This document shows, piece by piece, positions 1 to 6,923 of a stretch of 9,799 nt of DNA. The DNA lies in NCBI GenBank assembly GCA_023269455.1, contig JAHFTG010000068.1, forward strand, positions 1-9,799, read 5' to 3'. The stretch is from Opitutaceae bacterium (GTDB taxonomy: Bacteria > Verrucomicrobiota > Verrucomicrobiia > Opitutales > Opitutaceae). Below the pieces are notes generated by a model. The model was given only the letters and a program-made list of their open reading frames with translations. It was not told the DNA's origin and did no database searches. The position numbers and the translations under genes were made by a program. The stretch's first letter is position 1, and every line of letters begins with the position of its first letter.

Positions 1-269
1 AGAGCCAGATAGCCAGGCACTCCGGCTCGGACCAGAAAGCTGCCCGCGAGAGGATAACCAAACGGCCAGTGGTTGCCGAAACGGTCAGGCCAGAATTCGG
101 CGAATTGCTTGGCGAGTTCGCAGTAGTAATAGGCGTCGAACGTGAGCAGCCGACCGTGCCGGAAAATGAGTAGAGAAAACGACGCGCCCAGCAGAGTGGC
201 GGCCAGCGCGAGCAGGTGTTCGCCGGGTTTTTTAAGTGCTGCGGTCGTGTATCCGACATCGGGATTCAT
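1..269 (-). CDS. N-terminal fragment of a GT-C type membrane glycosyltransferase (cut by left window edge)
   Basis: About 89 residues can be read from an ATG at 269 to the window edge; the rest lies outside. After a short polar N-terminus there is one hydrophobic helix (roughly residues 19-36, rich in Leu/Ala). It is followed by a loop reading FDAYYYCELAKQF, then a WPFGYPL motif. In polyprenyl-phosphate-dependent GT-C glycosyltransferases, an Asp-Xaa-Tyr-Tyr type first extracytoplasmic loop followed by W-P-x-G-Y-P is characteristic, and the Asp is usually catalytic. I therefore infer a membrane enzyme that transfers a lipid-linked sugar on the outer face of the inner membrane. The start is uncertain: the frame stays open upstream to a stop at 486-488, with further in-frame ATGs at 299, 326, 368 and 434. 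I chose 269 because it gives the usual short cytoplasmic tail before helix 1; no strong ribosome site decides it. It is separated from the packed operon upstream by 243 bases. Confidence 0.7.
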   Translation of the reverse strand, partial: MNPDVGYTTAALKKPGEHLLALAATLLGASFSLLIFRHGRLLTFDAYYYCELAKQFAEFWPDRFGNHWPFGYPLAGSFLVRAGVPGYLA

Positions 270-512
270 ACGGGAAAACGAGGTTTCAACCCTTTGCATG
301 ACGCCCTGTCTCGGGAAATCCGTCATCAGTGCGGTGACGGGTGTGAGTGAGCGGGTGGCTTTGATCATGGAGATGAACCCGTGCCGGTTTATCCACTGGT
401 TGATCGTTCCGCCTTTTCGTAAGCATCGATTCATCCAGCTTAGTGGTTGAGATACGGAGGTAAACCAGCCGACCGCAGTGAAGGTCTAGGGTCAAAAATT
501 GTTCGCGGGAAA
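270..512. other. 243-base spacer, the only sizeable gap between genes
   Basis: This is the only stretch over 30 bases without an assigned gene. Read on the minus strand it starts just after the TGA of the upstream GT2 gene and ends at the ATG of the GT-C gene. I saw no hairpin plus T-run that would make a convincing terminator. There is a TTGACC hexamer (minus strand, 493-488) but no matching -10 box at a proper distance. It contains an imperfect tandem pair on the plus strand, GTGACGGGTG (334-343) and GTGAGCGGGTG (347-357). Part of it may be coding if the GT-C gene starts upstream of 269, since that frame is open back to 488. Confidence 0.5.
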
Positions 513-1550
513 TCACCGAGAAGGAAGAACAGCCCAACCGCATTCGCGACGAACGGATTCAAGAACAACAGCCAGGCCGCGTGATCGCCATGAACGCGAC
601 AACGACTGCACGAGACGAAATTCATGGTTGAGAAAACGTGAGGAGATTCCGGCACTGTAGAGCTTCGGATGCGCGAGTCCGTTGCGTCGCGCGTCCTCTC
701 CCCAACGTTGTCTCATGGCGGGGTTGTAGGTTTTTGCGGCGTCGTGCAGGCGTGCGACGGAGAGCGGGCGGCCGAGATGGCGGGTGCGCAGACCGGGTAG
801 CAGGCGAATCCACAGTTCGTAGTCGAGCGCGCAGTGTTGTTCTTCCCATAGGGGCTTATGCCGTGAGGCCGACCAGAACGTGCTCGGTTGCGGCACGAGA
901 CCGGGGAACTTGACGTAGCGACCGCAGGCGAGATTGGAAAACGCGTGGCTGAGCCGGCCTTCCTGCTGGTTCAATTCGAGTAAATCACCGTAAATAAATT
1001 CCGCTCCGGTTTTCCACGCCTCGGCGACGCGGTGCAATGTGCCGGGCAGAAAAAAATCATCACTGTTGAGCCAGCAATAGATGCTGCCCGAGCCGAGGCT
1101 GAAACCGAGGTTGATCGCATGGCTCTGGCCGCGGTCACGGGCGACGCGTGCGAAGCTCAACCAAGGCCGGTAACCATCGATTATTTTTGACGATTCATCG
1201 GTTGAACCGCCGTCGAGGACAATGAATTCCAGATGAGGGTAATTTTGAAGCAGCACGGAGCGCAGCGTTTCCTCCAAATAGTCGCCTTGTTGAAAAGAGG
1301 GCGTCACGACAGTGATCTTCGGCCAGCCCTCGGCCGAGGAGGCGAAGGGCGCGGTTTGCACATCCCATGGCCATCCCTTTCGTCTGGACGGAGGTGGTGG
1401 GAGTGAGGAGAGCATGCCGTCAAGCCGCCATGAGACGGCGGGTAGCGGCAAGGTGAGGCCGGTCGCGACGAACTCCGCGCGGTAAACGGCAAGATTGGGG
1501 AGATTTTGTCGGAAAGGCACGGGCATGGCGTGTGGGACGGGGGAACCCAT
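513..1550 (-). CDS. Glycosyltransferase family 2 (GT-A fold)
   Basis: A 345-residue protein, predicted to be a cytoplasmic enzyme moving a sugar from a nucleotide donor to the growing glycan. The GT2 domain begins near residue 77 (WPKITVVTPSFQQG). It carries the nucleotide-binding DGGSTD at about 113-118, a DRGQSHAINLG stretch after it, and the metal-binding NSDD (DxD-type) at about 162-165. A QPSTFW motif (about 221-226) and LDYELW (about 242-247) follow, as is usual in the GT2 subgroup with the N-SDD motif. A 76-residue N-terminal extension precedes the catalytic domain and resembles nothing I recognise. The ATG at 1550 was chosen because it lies 7 bases after the stop of the upstream gene; an earlier in-frame start at 1637 would overlap that gene by 80 bases. 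No clear ribosome site is visible. The acceptor and sugar cannot be told from sequence. Confidence 0.93.
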   Translation of the reverse strand: MGSPVPHAMPVPFRQNLPNLAVYRAEFVATGLTLPLPAVSWRLDGMLSSLPPPPSRRKGWPWDVQTAPFASSAEGWPKITVVTPSFQQGDYLEETLRSVLLQNYPHLEFIVLDGGSTDESSKIIDGYRPWLSFARVARDRGQSHAINLGFSLGSGSIYCWLNSDDFFLPGTLHRVAEAWKTGAEFIYGDLLELNQQEGRLSHAFSNLACGRYVKFPGLVPQPSTFWSASRHKPLWEEQHCALDYELWIRLLPGLRTRHLGRPLSVARLHDAAKTYNPAMRQRWGEDARRNGLAHPKLYSAGISSRFLNHEFRLVQSLSRSWRSRGLAVVLESVRRECGWAVLPSR

Positions 1551-1557
1551 GATATTT

Positions 1558-2511
1558 TCAATCGGATGAAGAAGCGCCGCCGGGCAAGGTGATATACCGC
1601 CAGCCGTGGCGGAAATACCAGCGCTTGGCGGTGTCAACGTAGTGGTGCATCACGGCGCGCGGGATGAGCACTTCGGCGCGCGAGGGCAAAGTAACATAAT
1701 CGGCGGCGGGAGCGATGGCGCAGGGGGCGCGGGCGGCGAGCATCGCGACGAGCGCCTGTTCCAAGTAATAGGTGGTTTTTTCGCGGGCGTGGAGCGTGGC
1801 GCACCAGCGTTCCAGTTCCTCCCAATCAAGTGCGTCGCTGCGCAGGCCGCAGAGGCCCACGTTGACGAGGGGAGGGATAGGCGCGCCGGCCAGTTCCTGC
1901 AGGAGTGGACGCGAGTAACCGTAGGACTCTGTGCAGTCCACCGCGTGCAAAATACGGTTGGGCGCCGCCAGCCAGTTGAGCAGAAAATCGGGGCGACGGA
2001 AAAACAGCAGGTCTGAATCGATGACCAGCTTCCAGCCGACGGAGCCGAGGTGAACGTCGATCAGCTTTCGGATGTTGGGGTAATTGAGCCAGCGTTCGCG
2101 CAGCACCGGGAAGCGGGCGGCCGGCAGGTGAGCATCTAGCTTGGCGCGGAGTTCCCCGATATAATGGATGCGCACGCCGGGGCCGAGGCGGGTAAGTTGC
2201 GCGGTGCAGTTGGTGTCAATGGAGCCGTCGTCGTAGATTTCGGCGCGGACGGTGGTTTGCGCGGCGGCGGCGAAGGAGTGCAGGCAAAACACCGTCTGAT
2301 ACCAGAAGCGGCGGCCGGTCATGAGGTGCAACGTCACCGGGGGCCGGCCGGGGAACTCCGGAAGCGCTGGGAATGCGGCGGCAGTGATCTCCATCTCACG
2401 GCGCTGGCGCTCGGTCTCGCGGACGACAAACGGGCCGCCATGGCGCAGCGAGTCGCGCATCTTTCCGATCGGGGTATGGTAAAATCGAAGAAGAAGCTGG
2501 CCGGGGGTCAT
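1558..2511 (-). CDS. Putative GT-A glycosyltransferase with GT8-like signatures
   Basis: A 317-residue protein without membrane segments. It is not an ordinary GT2, but several landmarks occur in GT8 order. There is an N-terminal strand-turn region (residues 59-79), YDDGSID at 93-99, a metal-binding DSD in VIDSDLLFFRRP (165-167), and VNVGLCGL (216-223), comparable to the GT8 FNSGV region. YLEQAL (249-254) resembles the GT8 DQ segment. Near the C-terminus HYVDTAKRW (290-298) has the exact spacing of the GT8 H-x5-K-P-W motif. I infer a retaining, metal-dependent transferase of the same cell-surface glycan pathway; the family is unassigned and the donor unknown. The ATG at 2511 sits 13 bases after the upstream stop, with a pyrimidine tract rather than a ribosome site in front. 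Met18 (2460) is a possible alternative start. Confidence 0.8.
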   Translation of the reverse strand: MTPGQLLLRFYHTPIGKMRDSLRHGGPFVVRETERQRREMEITAAAFPALPEFPGRPPVTLHLMTGRRFWYQTVFCLHSFAAAAQTTVRAEIYDDGSIDTNCTAQLTRLGPGVRIHYIGELRAKLDAHLPAARFPVLRERWLNYPNIRKLIDVHLGSVGWKLVIDSDLLFFRRPDFLLNWLAAPNRILHAVDCTESYGYSRPLLQELAGAPIPPLVNVGLCGLRSDALDWEELERWCATLHAREKTTYYLEQALVAMLAARAPCAIAPAADYVTLPSRAEVLIPRAVMHHYVDTAKRWYFRHGWRYITLPGGASSSD

Positions 2512-2524
2512 GGGGGGAGGAGGA
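2512..2524 (-). promoter_or_regulatory. Pyrimidine-only leader before a start codon (anti-Shine-Dalgarno-like)
   Basis: The 13 bases between the TGA of the membrane-protein gene and the ATG of the GT8-like gene read TCCTCCTCCCCCC in the mRNA sense. This has no Shine-Dalgarno character. It contains TCCTCC, the sequence found at the 3' end of 16S rRNA itself. Initiation here must rely on re-initiation or on a leaderless-like, unstructured mechanism. This is seen directly; whether it has a role is unknown. Confidence 0.5.
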
Positions 2525-3583
2525 TCATGAACTGCGCAGCAGCCGGAAAAGCTCTATGGCCAGATTGTTTATCGGATCGAATTTGGTGAGGGTGACGTGG
2601 GCTGCCGGAATAAGGAGGTTGGCAATGCCTGTGGCCAGGGCGACGCGCGGCGCGAGGTCGGGACGTCGGGCGGCAAAGGTGAAGCCACCCAGCACGACAA
2701 GCGGTGTGAGGATCGCCGCACTGCGGCTCATGTCCGAGGCCAGCATCATGCACACCACCAGCGTCGCGGCCGCGCCTCCGCCGAGGAGCCAGGGGCGCTG
2801 CCACGCAGCGCTGACCGCAGGTAGCCAGGCGGCGCGCAGGCCCATCCACCAAGCGAGTGGCGCCCACGGCACGAGAAGGACCGCTTGGTGAACGCTGGTC
2901 GCCAAAAAACTTTTTGTCGGGCCGGAGATGGCCGGGTCGAAGGAAAACATGAGGCGCACGGCGACGTAAGGCAGTAACCCGAGCAACGGCATGAAAGCCT
3001 GCCAACTGAAACGATCCTGCGAGTCTGTGTGGCGCACCGCCAGAGCCAGTGGCAGGCCGATGATAAAACGTTCGTCTACGAATGGGCATAGGAGACAGGC
3101 GATGAACCAGGTCCAGCGGGAACGGGCGAAGGCTGCGGCGAGCAAGCCCAACCAAATCCATCCGTCATTCAGGCCCAGCCAGCCGACGGGCACAAGCACG
3201 GCCGAGGTGCTGGCAAACAGAAGCGTGCCACCAAAAACGAAGCGTGGGTCGGCCAGTCTTTGGACGTGAAGCCGAGCAACGTAGAAGGTCGCCGCCACCG
3301 CGCCGAGCCATGGGATCGCAAAGGCCGCCCAGCCTCGCAACCCGAGCACGTGGCACACGAGCGGAGGCAAAAGCCGCCAGAGCATGGCAGGTTCTATGTC
3401 GCGGCGAAAAGGAGCCTCGCACTGGAGAAGGAACGTGTGGGCGCGGTCCCATTGAAACGTGCCTGGCAGGTAGTCGCGCATGAGCCACAGGCGCGGTGCG
3501 AAAAACAACACGCTTAACGCGAGAGCCCCCAAGGTGCAGAGTAACGCAAGGCGCAGCGGATGATCGGTCTTGGGCGTGGTCAT
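2525..3583 (-). CDS. Multi-pass integral membrane protein, family not recognised
   Basis: A 352-residue protein with roughly eight to ten hydrophobic segments. The first (about residues 11-29) is followed by a charged loop containing FQWDRAHTF and PFRRDIEP. Next comes LWRLLPPLVCHVLGL, then further helices with a short PFVDERF motif between two of them. An Asp/Glu-bearing first loop followed by an R-x-L-x-P stretch is seen in several uncharacterised GT-C-like membrane proteins of polysaccharide clusters. A lipid-linked sugar transferase, a polymerase-like or a transport role are therefore all possible; none is shown by the sequence. The start is fixed by a 4-base ATGA overlap with the stop of the upstream GT2 gene (3580-3583); an upstream extension to 3751 would lie inside that gene. 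It is translationally coupled to the GT2 and sits 13 bases before the GT8-like gene. Confidence 0.8.
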   Translation of the reverse strand: MTTPKTDHPLRLALLCTLGALALSVLFFAPRLWLMRDYLPGTFQWDRAHTFLLQCEAPFRRDIEPAMLWRLLPPLVCHVLGLRGWAAFAIPWLGAVAATFYVARLHVQRLADPRFVFGGTLLFASTSAVLVPVGWLGLNDGWIWLGLLAAAFARSRWTWFIACLLCPFVDERFIIGLPLALAVRHTDSQDRFSWQAFMPLLGLLPYVAVRLMFSFDPAISGPTKSFLATSVHQAVLLVPWAPLAWWMGLRAAWLPAVSAAWQRPWLLGGGAAATLVVCMMLASDMSRSAAILTPLVVLGGFTFAARRPDLAPRVALATGIANLLIPAAHVTLTKFDPINNLAIELFRLLRSS

Positions 3584-4482
3584 GTGGCGAGGCCCTCGAA
3601 GCGCCCGCATGCACCCTGCCAGCGGATACGGGCGGAATGGCCGGACCAGGCGCGGTAGGAAAACCAGGCTTTCAATCGGCGGGGCGCGACCGTCCATGCA
3701 GGGATACGCGGCCAGGGGCAAAGGTGGTGGCGGGCGAGCACTTGCACCCAAGATTTCTGGATGCCGCGATTCAGACGCGCGAGATATGCGGGATCAAGCC
3801 GGCCGACTGGGATGAGATGGGTGAGCGAGAGCTCGGGGAAATAAGCGACTTCCCAACCGGCGGAAAAAAGCGTGAGCACGATATCGTTGTCGCCGCCCGA
3901 GGTGAGCTCACCGCCGCGCCGGTCGGTAAGGCCGTGTTCGGGGGCGTCGAGCCAGACTTGAACGGCTTCGCGGCGCAGAACCATGCCGGCCCCGATGGGC
4001 GCGCACAACGGATACGCGCGGGGGGGCTTTTCGGCGGGGGCGATGATCGGCTGTTGTCCGAGTTCGCGGAGCGCCAGCAGATCGCGAAACTCGCGGATCC
4101 AATCGGCGGGAGGCTTTTCAAATTCGGGCAGGCTGCGCCCGCCAAAAGCACCTGCGCGAGGGTGCGAGATGGAAAGGCGGAGCGCCTGTTCGAGGTAGTC
4201 GGGGGCGAGGACGTTATCGTCGTCTGCAAAGACGCAGAGGGCGGTGGAGGTTTCACGCAGGCCGCGCCGGCGCGCATGAGTCAGGCCGGGCTCGGGTTCG
4301 CGGATGATGCGGAGGTTCGCGAGGGCATCGGCGCCGCATGCGATGGCGGGGGCGGAAGCGTTGTCCACGAGGACGCATTCCCATTGCGAGGCGGGCAGGG
4401 TTTGCGAGCGCAGGCCGGCAAGGGTGCGCGCGAGGCGGCCGGGATGCGGGTTGTGCGCGCAGATGATGACGCTCAGATCCAT
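3580..4482 (-). CDS. Glycosyltransferase family 2 (GT-A fold)
   Basis: A 300-residue protein opening directly with the GT2 fold: MDLSVIICAHNPHPGRL. It has VDNAS at about 39-43 (nucleotide-binding strand end), a metal-binding ADDDN at 86-90, and a GAGM segment near 164-167. GGDNDI at about 196-201 occupies the place of the usual G/E-E-D catalytic-base motif. A LTHLIPVGR segment near 220-228 and a basic, aromatic C-terminal tail follow. The family transfers a sugar from an NDP donor, usually by an inverting mechanism, at the cytoplasmic face of the membrane. The ATG at 4482 overlaps the upstream methyltransferase stop by one base (TGATG at 4480-4484), which argues for coupling; a TTG one codon earlier is less likely. 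It ends in an ATGA overlap with the membrane-protein gene. Donor and acceptor are unknown. Confidence 0.93.
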   Translation of the reverse strand: MDLSVIICAHNPHPGRLARTLAGLRSQTLPASQWECVLVDNASAPAIACGADALANLRIIREPEPGLTHARRRGLRETSTALCVFADDDNVLAPDYLEQALRLSISHPRAGAFGGRSLPEFEKPPADWIREFRDLLALRELGQQPIIAPAEKPPRAYPLCAPIGAGMVLRREAVQVWLDAPEHGLTDRRGGELTSGGDNDIVLTLFSAGWEVAYFPELSLTHLIPVGRLDPAYLARLNRGIQKSWVQVLARHHLCPWPRIPAWTVAPRRLKAWFSYRAWSGHSARIRWQGACGRFEGLAT

Positions 4483-5237
4483 CAAGCGTCGGCGCGCACG
4501 TAGAGTGCGTCGCCTTGGTCGATATTACCGTTGGCCCAGTCGGCGGTGTTCAGTCGCGCAAGGCGGAAACCGGCGGCGCGCAGAAACGCATGCACCTCGT
4601 GGAACTGGGCACCTTTTTCGTAAATCGATTCAAATGTCACCTCCGTGTAGATGCAGCGGATCCGGCGAAGAAGGCCGCCCGCGCCTTGCAGGATGCGAAG
4701 CTCGGCACCCTGACAGTCCAGCTTGAGCAGATCGATGTCCACGAGGCCTGCTTCCGCCGCAACTTCTTCAAGTCGGCGGGCAGGCACGTCAATCTGACGG
4801 GTGCCCTCGGGGAATCCGAGCGATGACAGATAACCATCTCGCAGCGGAAAAAGTGACGAGGCGGCGTCAAAGTTTTGCAGAAAAAAGGGGAGAGTGCCGT
4901 TTTGTTCGGCCAGAGCGACGGCTGCGACGTGGATGTTGGATTTTGAGGAGAAACGCGCGCGCAGTTCGGAGGCACGCGCAGGATTCGCTTCAACTGCGAG
5001 CAGATGCACGGGGTGAAATACGATATCGAGGGCGGCGCTCACTTCGCCGGTGTGGGCACCCGCATCAATGATGGTGCGGCAGGGGCCGGGAATGAGCTTG
5101 CTCCAGTCCAGCGCGTCATAGCCGAGGCGGCGGTCGCGAAGAATCTGGGATGCATCCGCCATACGGCCGTGGCAGGCAAGGCGTGTCGCGTAACCCGCGA
5201 GCCCGAATTTTCTAAGGAGAAAACGGCGATCAAACAT
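4482..5237 (-). CDS. FkbM family SAM-dependent methyltransferase (second of two)
   Basis: A 251-residue Rossmann-fold methyltransferase. SAM-binding motif I is DAGAHTG (58-64), the acidic strand-2 motif is VEANP (82-86), and the family hallmark DLLKLDCQGAE is at 169-179. This last corresponds to the D-x-x-K-x-D-x-x-G-x-E signature of FkbM enzymes. FkbM itself methylates a hydroxyl of a macrolide, and relatives in polysaccharide clusters are generally thought to O-methylate sugars, so I infer a sugar O-methyltransferase. The specific sugar is unknown. Residues 1-50 form an N-terminal helical extension before the fold. The ATG at 5237 is 28 bases after the acetyltransferase stop; no clear ribosome site precedes it. 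It ends in a TGATG junction with the GT2 gene. It differs from the other FkbM at 7848-8696 in motif I (AGAHTG versus FGAHMG) and in length, so the two do not look like a recent duplication. Confidence 0.92.
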   Translation of the reverse strand: MFDRRFLLRKFGLAGYATRLACHGRMADASQILRDRRLGYDALDWSKLIPGPCRTIIDAGAHTGEVSAALDIVFHPVHLLAVEANPARASELRARFSSKSNIHVAAVALAEQNGTLPFFLQNFDAASSLFPLRDGYLSSLGFPEGTRQIDVPARRLEEVAAEAGLVDIDLLKLDCQGAELRILQGAGGLLRRIRCIYTEVTFESIYEKGAQFHEVHAFLRAAGFRLARLNTADWANGNIDQGDALYVRADA

Positions 5238-5265
5238 GATGGGTTGGGATTGCTAGGTCGGCGGG

Positions 5266-5832
5266 TTACGCGCGTTGCTGCACGACTTGCGCAGGCACGC
5301 CGACGGCGATGGAGTGGGGTGGCAGGTCCTTCGTAACAACCGCACCCGCGCCGACGACGCAACCGTCGCCGATGCTGACGCCGCCGAGCACGGTGACTCC
5401 TGCGCCCAGCCACACGTCGCGGCCGATTTTTGTGGGGAGGGCGATGTCGGGTTGCGAGCGGATCGGTGTGCCGGCCGGCGGGACGGTATGATTGGACGAC
5501 AAGATGCGGCAGTGCATCGAGACAAGCGTGTCGTCGCCGATTTCAACGTCGCCGTGGCCATAAACGACGGCGTAAGGCCCGATAAAAACATTTTTCCCGA
5601 GCACCACGCGGCCGCCATACGGGTGCAGCAGCACTCCGGATTCGAGATGGGTGAAATCGCCCAGTTCAACGAGTCCGCGTCGCGCGGGCGCAGGGCCGAG
5701 AGAGACTTGGCTACCCGGCTCGATGCGCACGCCTTTGCCGACCACGACTCCGGTGAACGAAACCATGCGCGCCCGCCAGCCGGCAAGAGTTCTGGTGAGG
5801 CGGTGGTGGAGGATTTGGAGCGAGTGGCTCAT
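5266..5832 (-). CDS. Left-handed beta-helix (hexapeptide repeat) O-acetyltransferase, WcaF/LacA-like
   Basis: A 188-residue protein of hexapeptide-repeat type. Imperfect [LIV]-G-x4 turns run from about residue 29 to 180, including VVLGKNVFIGPYAVV, VEIGDDTLV and IGRDVWLGAGVTVLGG. The catalytic His is expected in ILSSNHTV (His about 115), as in the sugar and maltose acetyltransferases. The C-terminal VGAGAVVTKDLPPHSIAVG is the typical last coil and cap. Enzymes of this group use acetyl-CoA in the cytoplasm to acetylate a sugar hydroxyl or amine, working as trimers. Here the target is probably a repeat-unit sugar. The first 20 residues are a basic amphipathic helix. The start is the ATG at 5832, which overlaps the upstream acyltransferase-3 stop (TGATG, 5830-5834); a GTG one codon earlier is possible but less likely. 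A serine acetyltransferase is less likely, since its usual N-terminal helical domain is absent. Confidence 0.93.
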   Translation of the reverse strand: MSHSLQILHHRLTRTLAGWRARMVSFTGVVVGKGVRIEPGSQVSLGPAPARRGLVELGDFTHLESGVLLHPYGGRVVLGKNVFIGPYAVVYGHGDVEIGDDTLVSMHCRILSSNHTVPPAGTPIRSQPDIALPTKIGRDVWLGAGVTVLGGVSIGDGCVVGAGAVVTKDLPPHSIAVGVPAQVVQQRA

Positions 5833-6923
5833 CACGAGGGGCGGAGGCGGCGAGGCCAGGTCAGCGACTTGAGGGACAGCGCATGTTTTTCAACCAGATG
5901 CCAGCTCGCCACTCCCAGTGCGAGGGCAATGACATAGCCGACGATCAGGTAGGCGGTGAACCCAAACTGTTCGAAACCGAAATGAGCGAGAGTCTGTTGC
6001 ACGGGATAACCGTAAACGTAGAGACCGTAACTGTAATCTCCCTTCACCTGGGTTTCAAAATTTTGAAGAGGACCACTATACGCGATCCAAAGGAGCACGA
6101 GCGGCAGCGCGAAGGGAGAAAGCCATATATGGAAACCGAAGTGCCAGCTCGGGATGAGCACGACGAGCGCGACCAACGGAACCCAGACGTGACTCAAAAT
6201 AGACTTGGTCTGTTCCCGCCACGAAGCCAAGGCAGCGCCAGCGAAGAAATGAAGGGTGAGGAGCTTGCCAGGCGTGTCGTAGAGGCGACCAATCCAAGAG
6301 GGCAACCAAGTGTGCCCGTTGAGAGCCCATGCACAGTTGAGGAAGAGCAGGGCGGCAATCCCGATCGTTCCCAAGACGCGGAAACGCGTGAATAGTCCGA
6401 TCACGCCGAGGATCGTGAAGATAAGATAACACGAGCCTTCGTAATAGATCGTCCACAGCGAGCCGTTCCAGTCCCCGGCCCAGGGCCGGCCGTCGGGAAA
6501 AGGTCCGATGGCGATTTGTGCCCGGGGGTTTATCAGATTGTGCCAAACGTAGCCGAAGGACGACGGGGTGAGCGTGAAGAAATCTTCCGGAACGTTGTGA
6601 GTGGTGAGCCAAAGCAGAGGGGTTAAAACAAAAGCGGTCACCGCGAGACAGACCCACAACGCAGGCGCTAGGCGGAGAAACCGGTTCCACAGAAATCTTC
6701 CGGCGAGAGGATGACGGTGCCAGCTCAGGGTGACGAGCCAGCCGCTGAGGACGAAAAAACACTGCACGCTTATCGAGCCCACTCCGGTGGTGCCTCCGCT
6801 CCACCGCGTCAGCCACTCCTGTCCAAACCCTCCCAAAAAATGCGCGTGGCTGTAAATCACGAGGCTCGCGAGCAACAACCGCAGGCCACCGATGGAGTTT
6901 AGACGGTCGGGAGCGGTGATCAT
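5832..6923 (-). CDS. Acyltransferase family 3 (OafA/YrhL-like) membrane O-acyltransferase
   Basis: A 363-residue integral membrane protein of the AT3 family, which acylates (commonly acetylates) carbohydrates at or across the inner membrane. It has the family R-x10-H motif at Arg15-His26 in the first helix, FFVLSG at 56-61, an RFLRLAP stretch at 81-87, and SLWTIYYE at 155-162. Near the end YSYGLYVYGYPVQQT and SWHLVEK complete the usual pattern. Roughly ten hydrophobic segments follow one another with few long loops, and no periplasmic SGNH domain is attached. Length and motif order match the family. The ATG at 6923 forms an ATGA overlap with the upstream GT2 stop, and the stop overlaps the acetyltransferase start. 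Two 60-base rows sampled in this gene (6541-6660) are about 55% GC, below many neighbouring rows; this was not measured across the gene. The acyl donor and exact substrate are unknown. Confidence 0.95.
   Translation of the reverse strand: MITAPDRLNSIGGLRLLLASLVIYSHAHFLGGFGQEWLTRWSGGTTGVGSISVQCFFVLSGWLVTLSWHRHPLAGRFLWNRFLRLAPALWVCLAVTAFVLTPLLWLTTHNVPEDFFTLTPSSFGYVWHNLINPRAQIAIGPFPDGRPWAGDWNGSLWTIYYEGSCYLIFTILGVIGLFTRFRVLGTIGIAALLFLNCAWALNGHTWLPSWIGRLYDTPGKLLTLHFFAGAALASWREQTKSILSHVWVPLVALVVLIPSWHFGFHIWLSPFALPLVLLWIAYSGPLQNFETQVKGDYSYGLYVYGYPVQQTLAHFGFEQFGFTAYLIVGYVIALALGVASWHLVEKHALSLKSLTWPRRLRPS

Noticed and set aside
488..493. TTGACC hexamer in the spacer as a -35 promoter box
   Set aside because: No acceptable -10 hexamer lies 16-18 bases downstream on the minus strand, so a sigma-70 promoter cannot be supported.
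286..543. Small minus-strand frame (85 codons) covering the spacer
   Set aside because: It starts inside the GT2 gene, has no ribosome site, no hydrophobic or conserved pattern, and is rich in His/Arg/Thr. It could be real only if conserved in relatives.
1551..1637. N-terminal extension of the third GT2 gene to 1637
   Set aside because: It would overlap the upstream gene by 80 bases; the ATG at 1550, 7 bases after that gene's stop, fits the operon pattern better.
3496..4503. Long plus-strand open frame (335 codons) opposite the membrane-protein and GT2 genes
   Set aside because: It is antisense to two genes with clear family motifs and overlap-fixed starts. Its translation is Gly/Arg/Ala-rich with no recognisable domain, as expected of antisense frames in GC-rich DNA.
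5275..5937. Plus-strand open frame (220 codons) opposite the acetyltransferase
   Set aside because: Antisense to a well-supported hexapeptide acetyltransferase; composition (Asp/Arg/His-rich) and lack of motifs mark it as a shadow.
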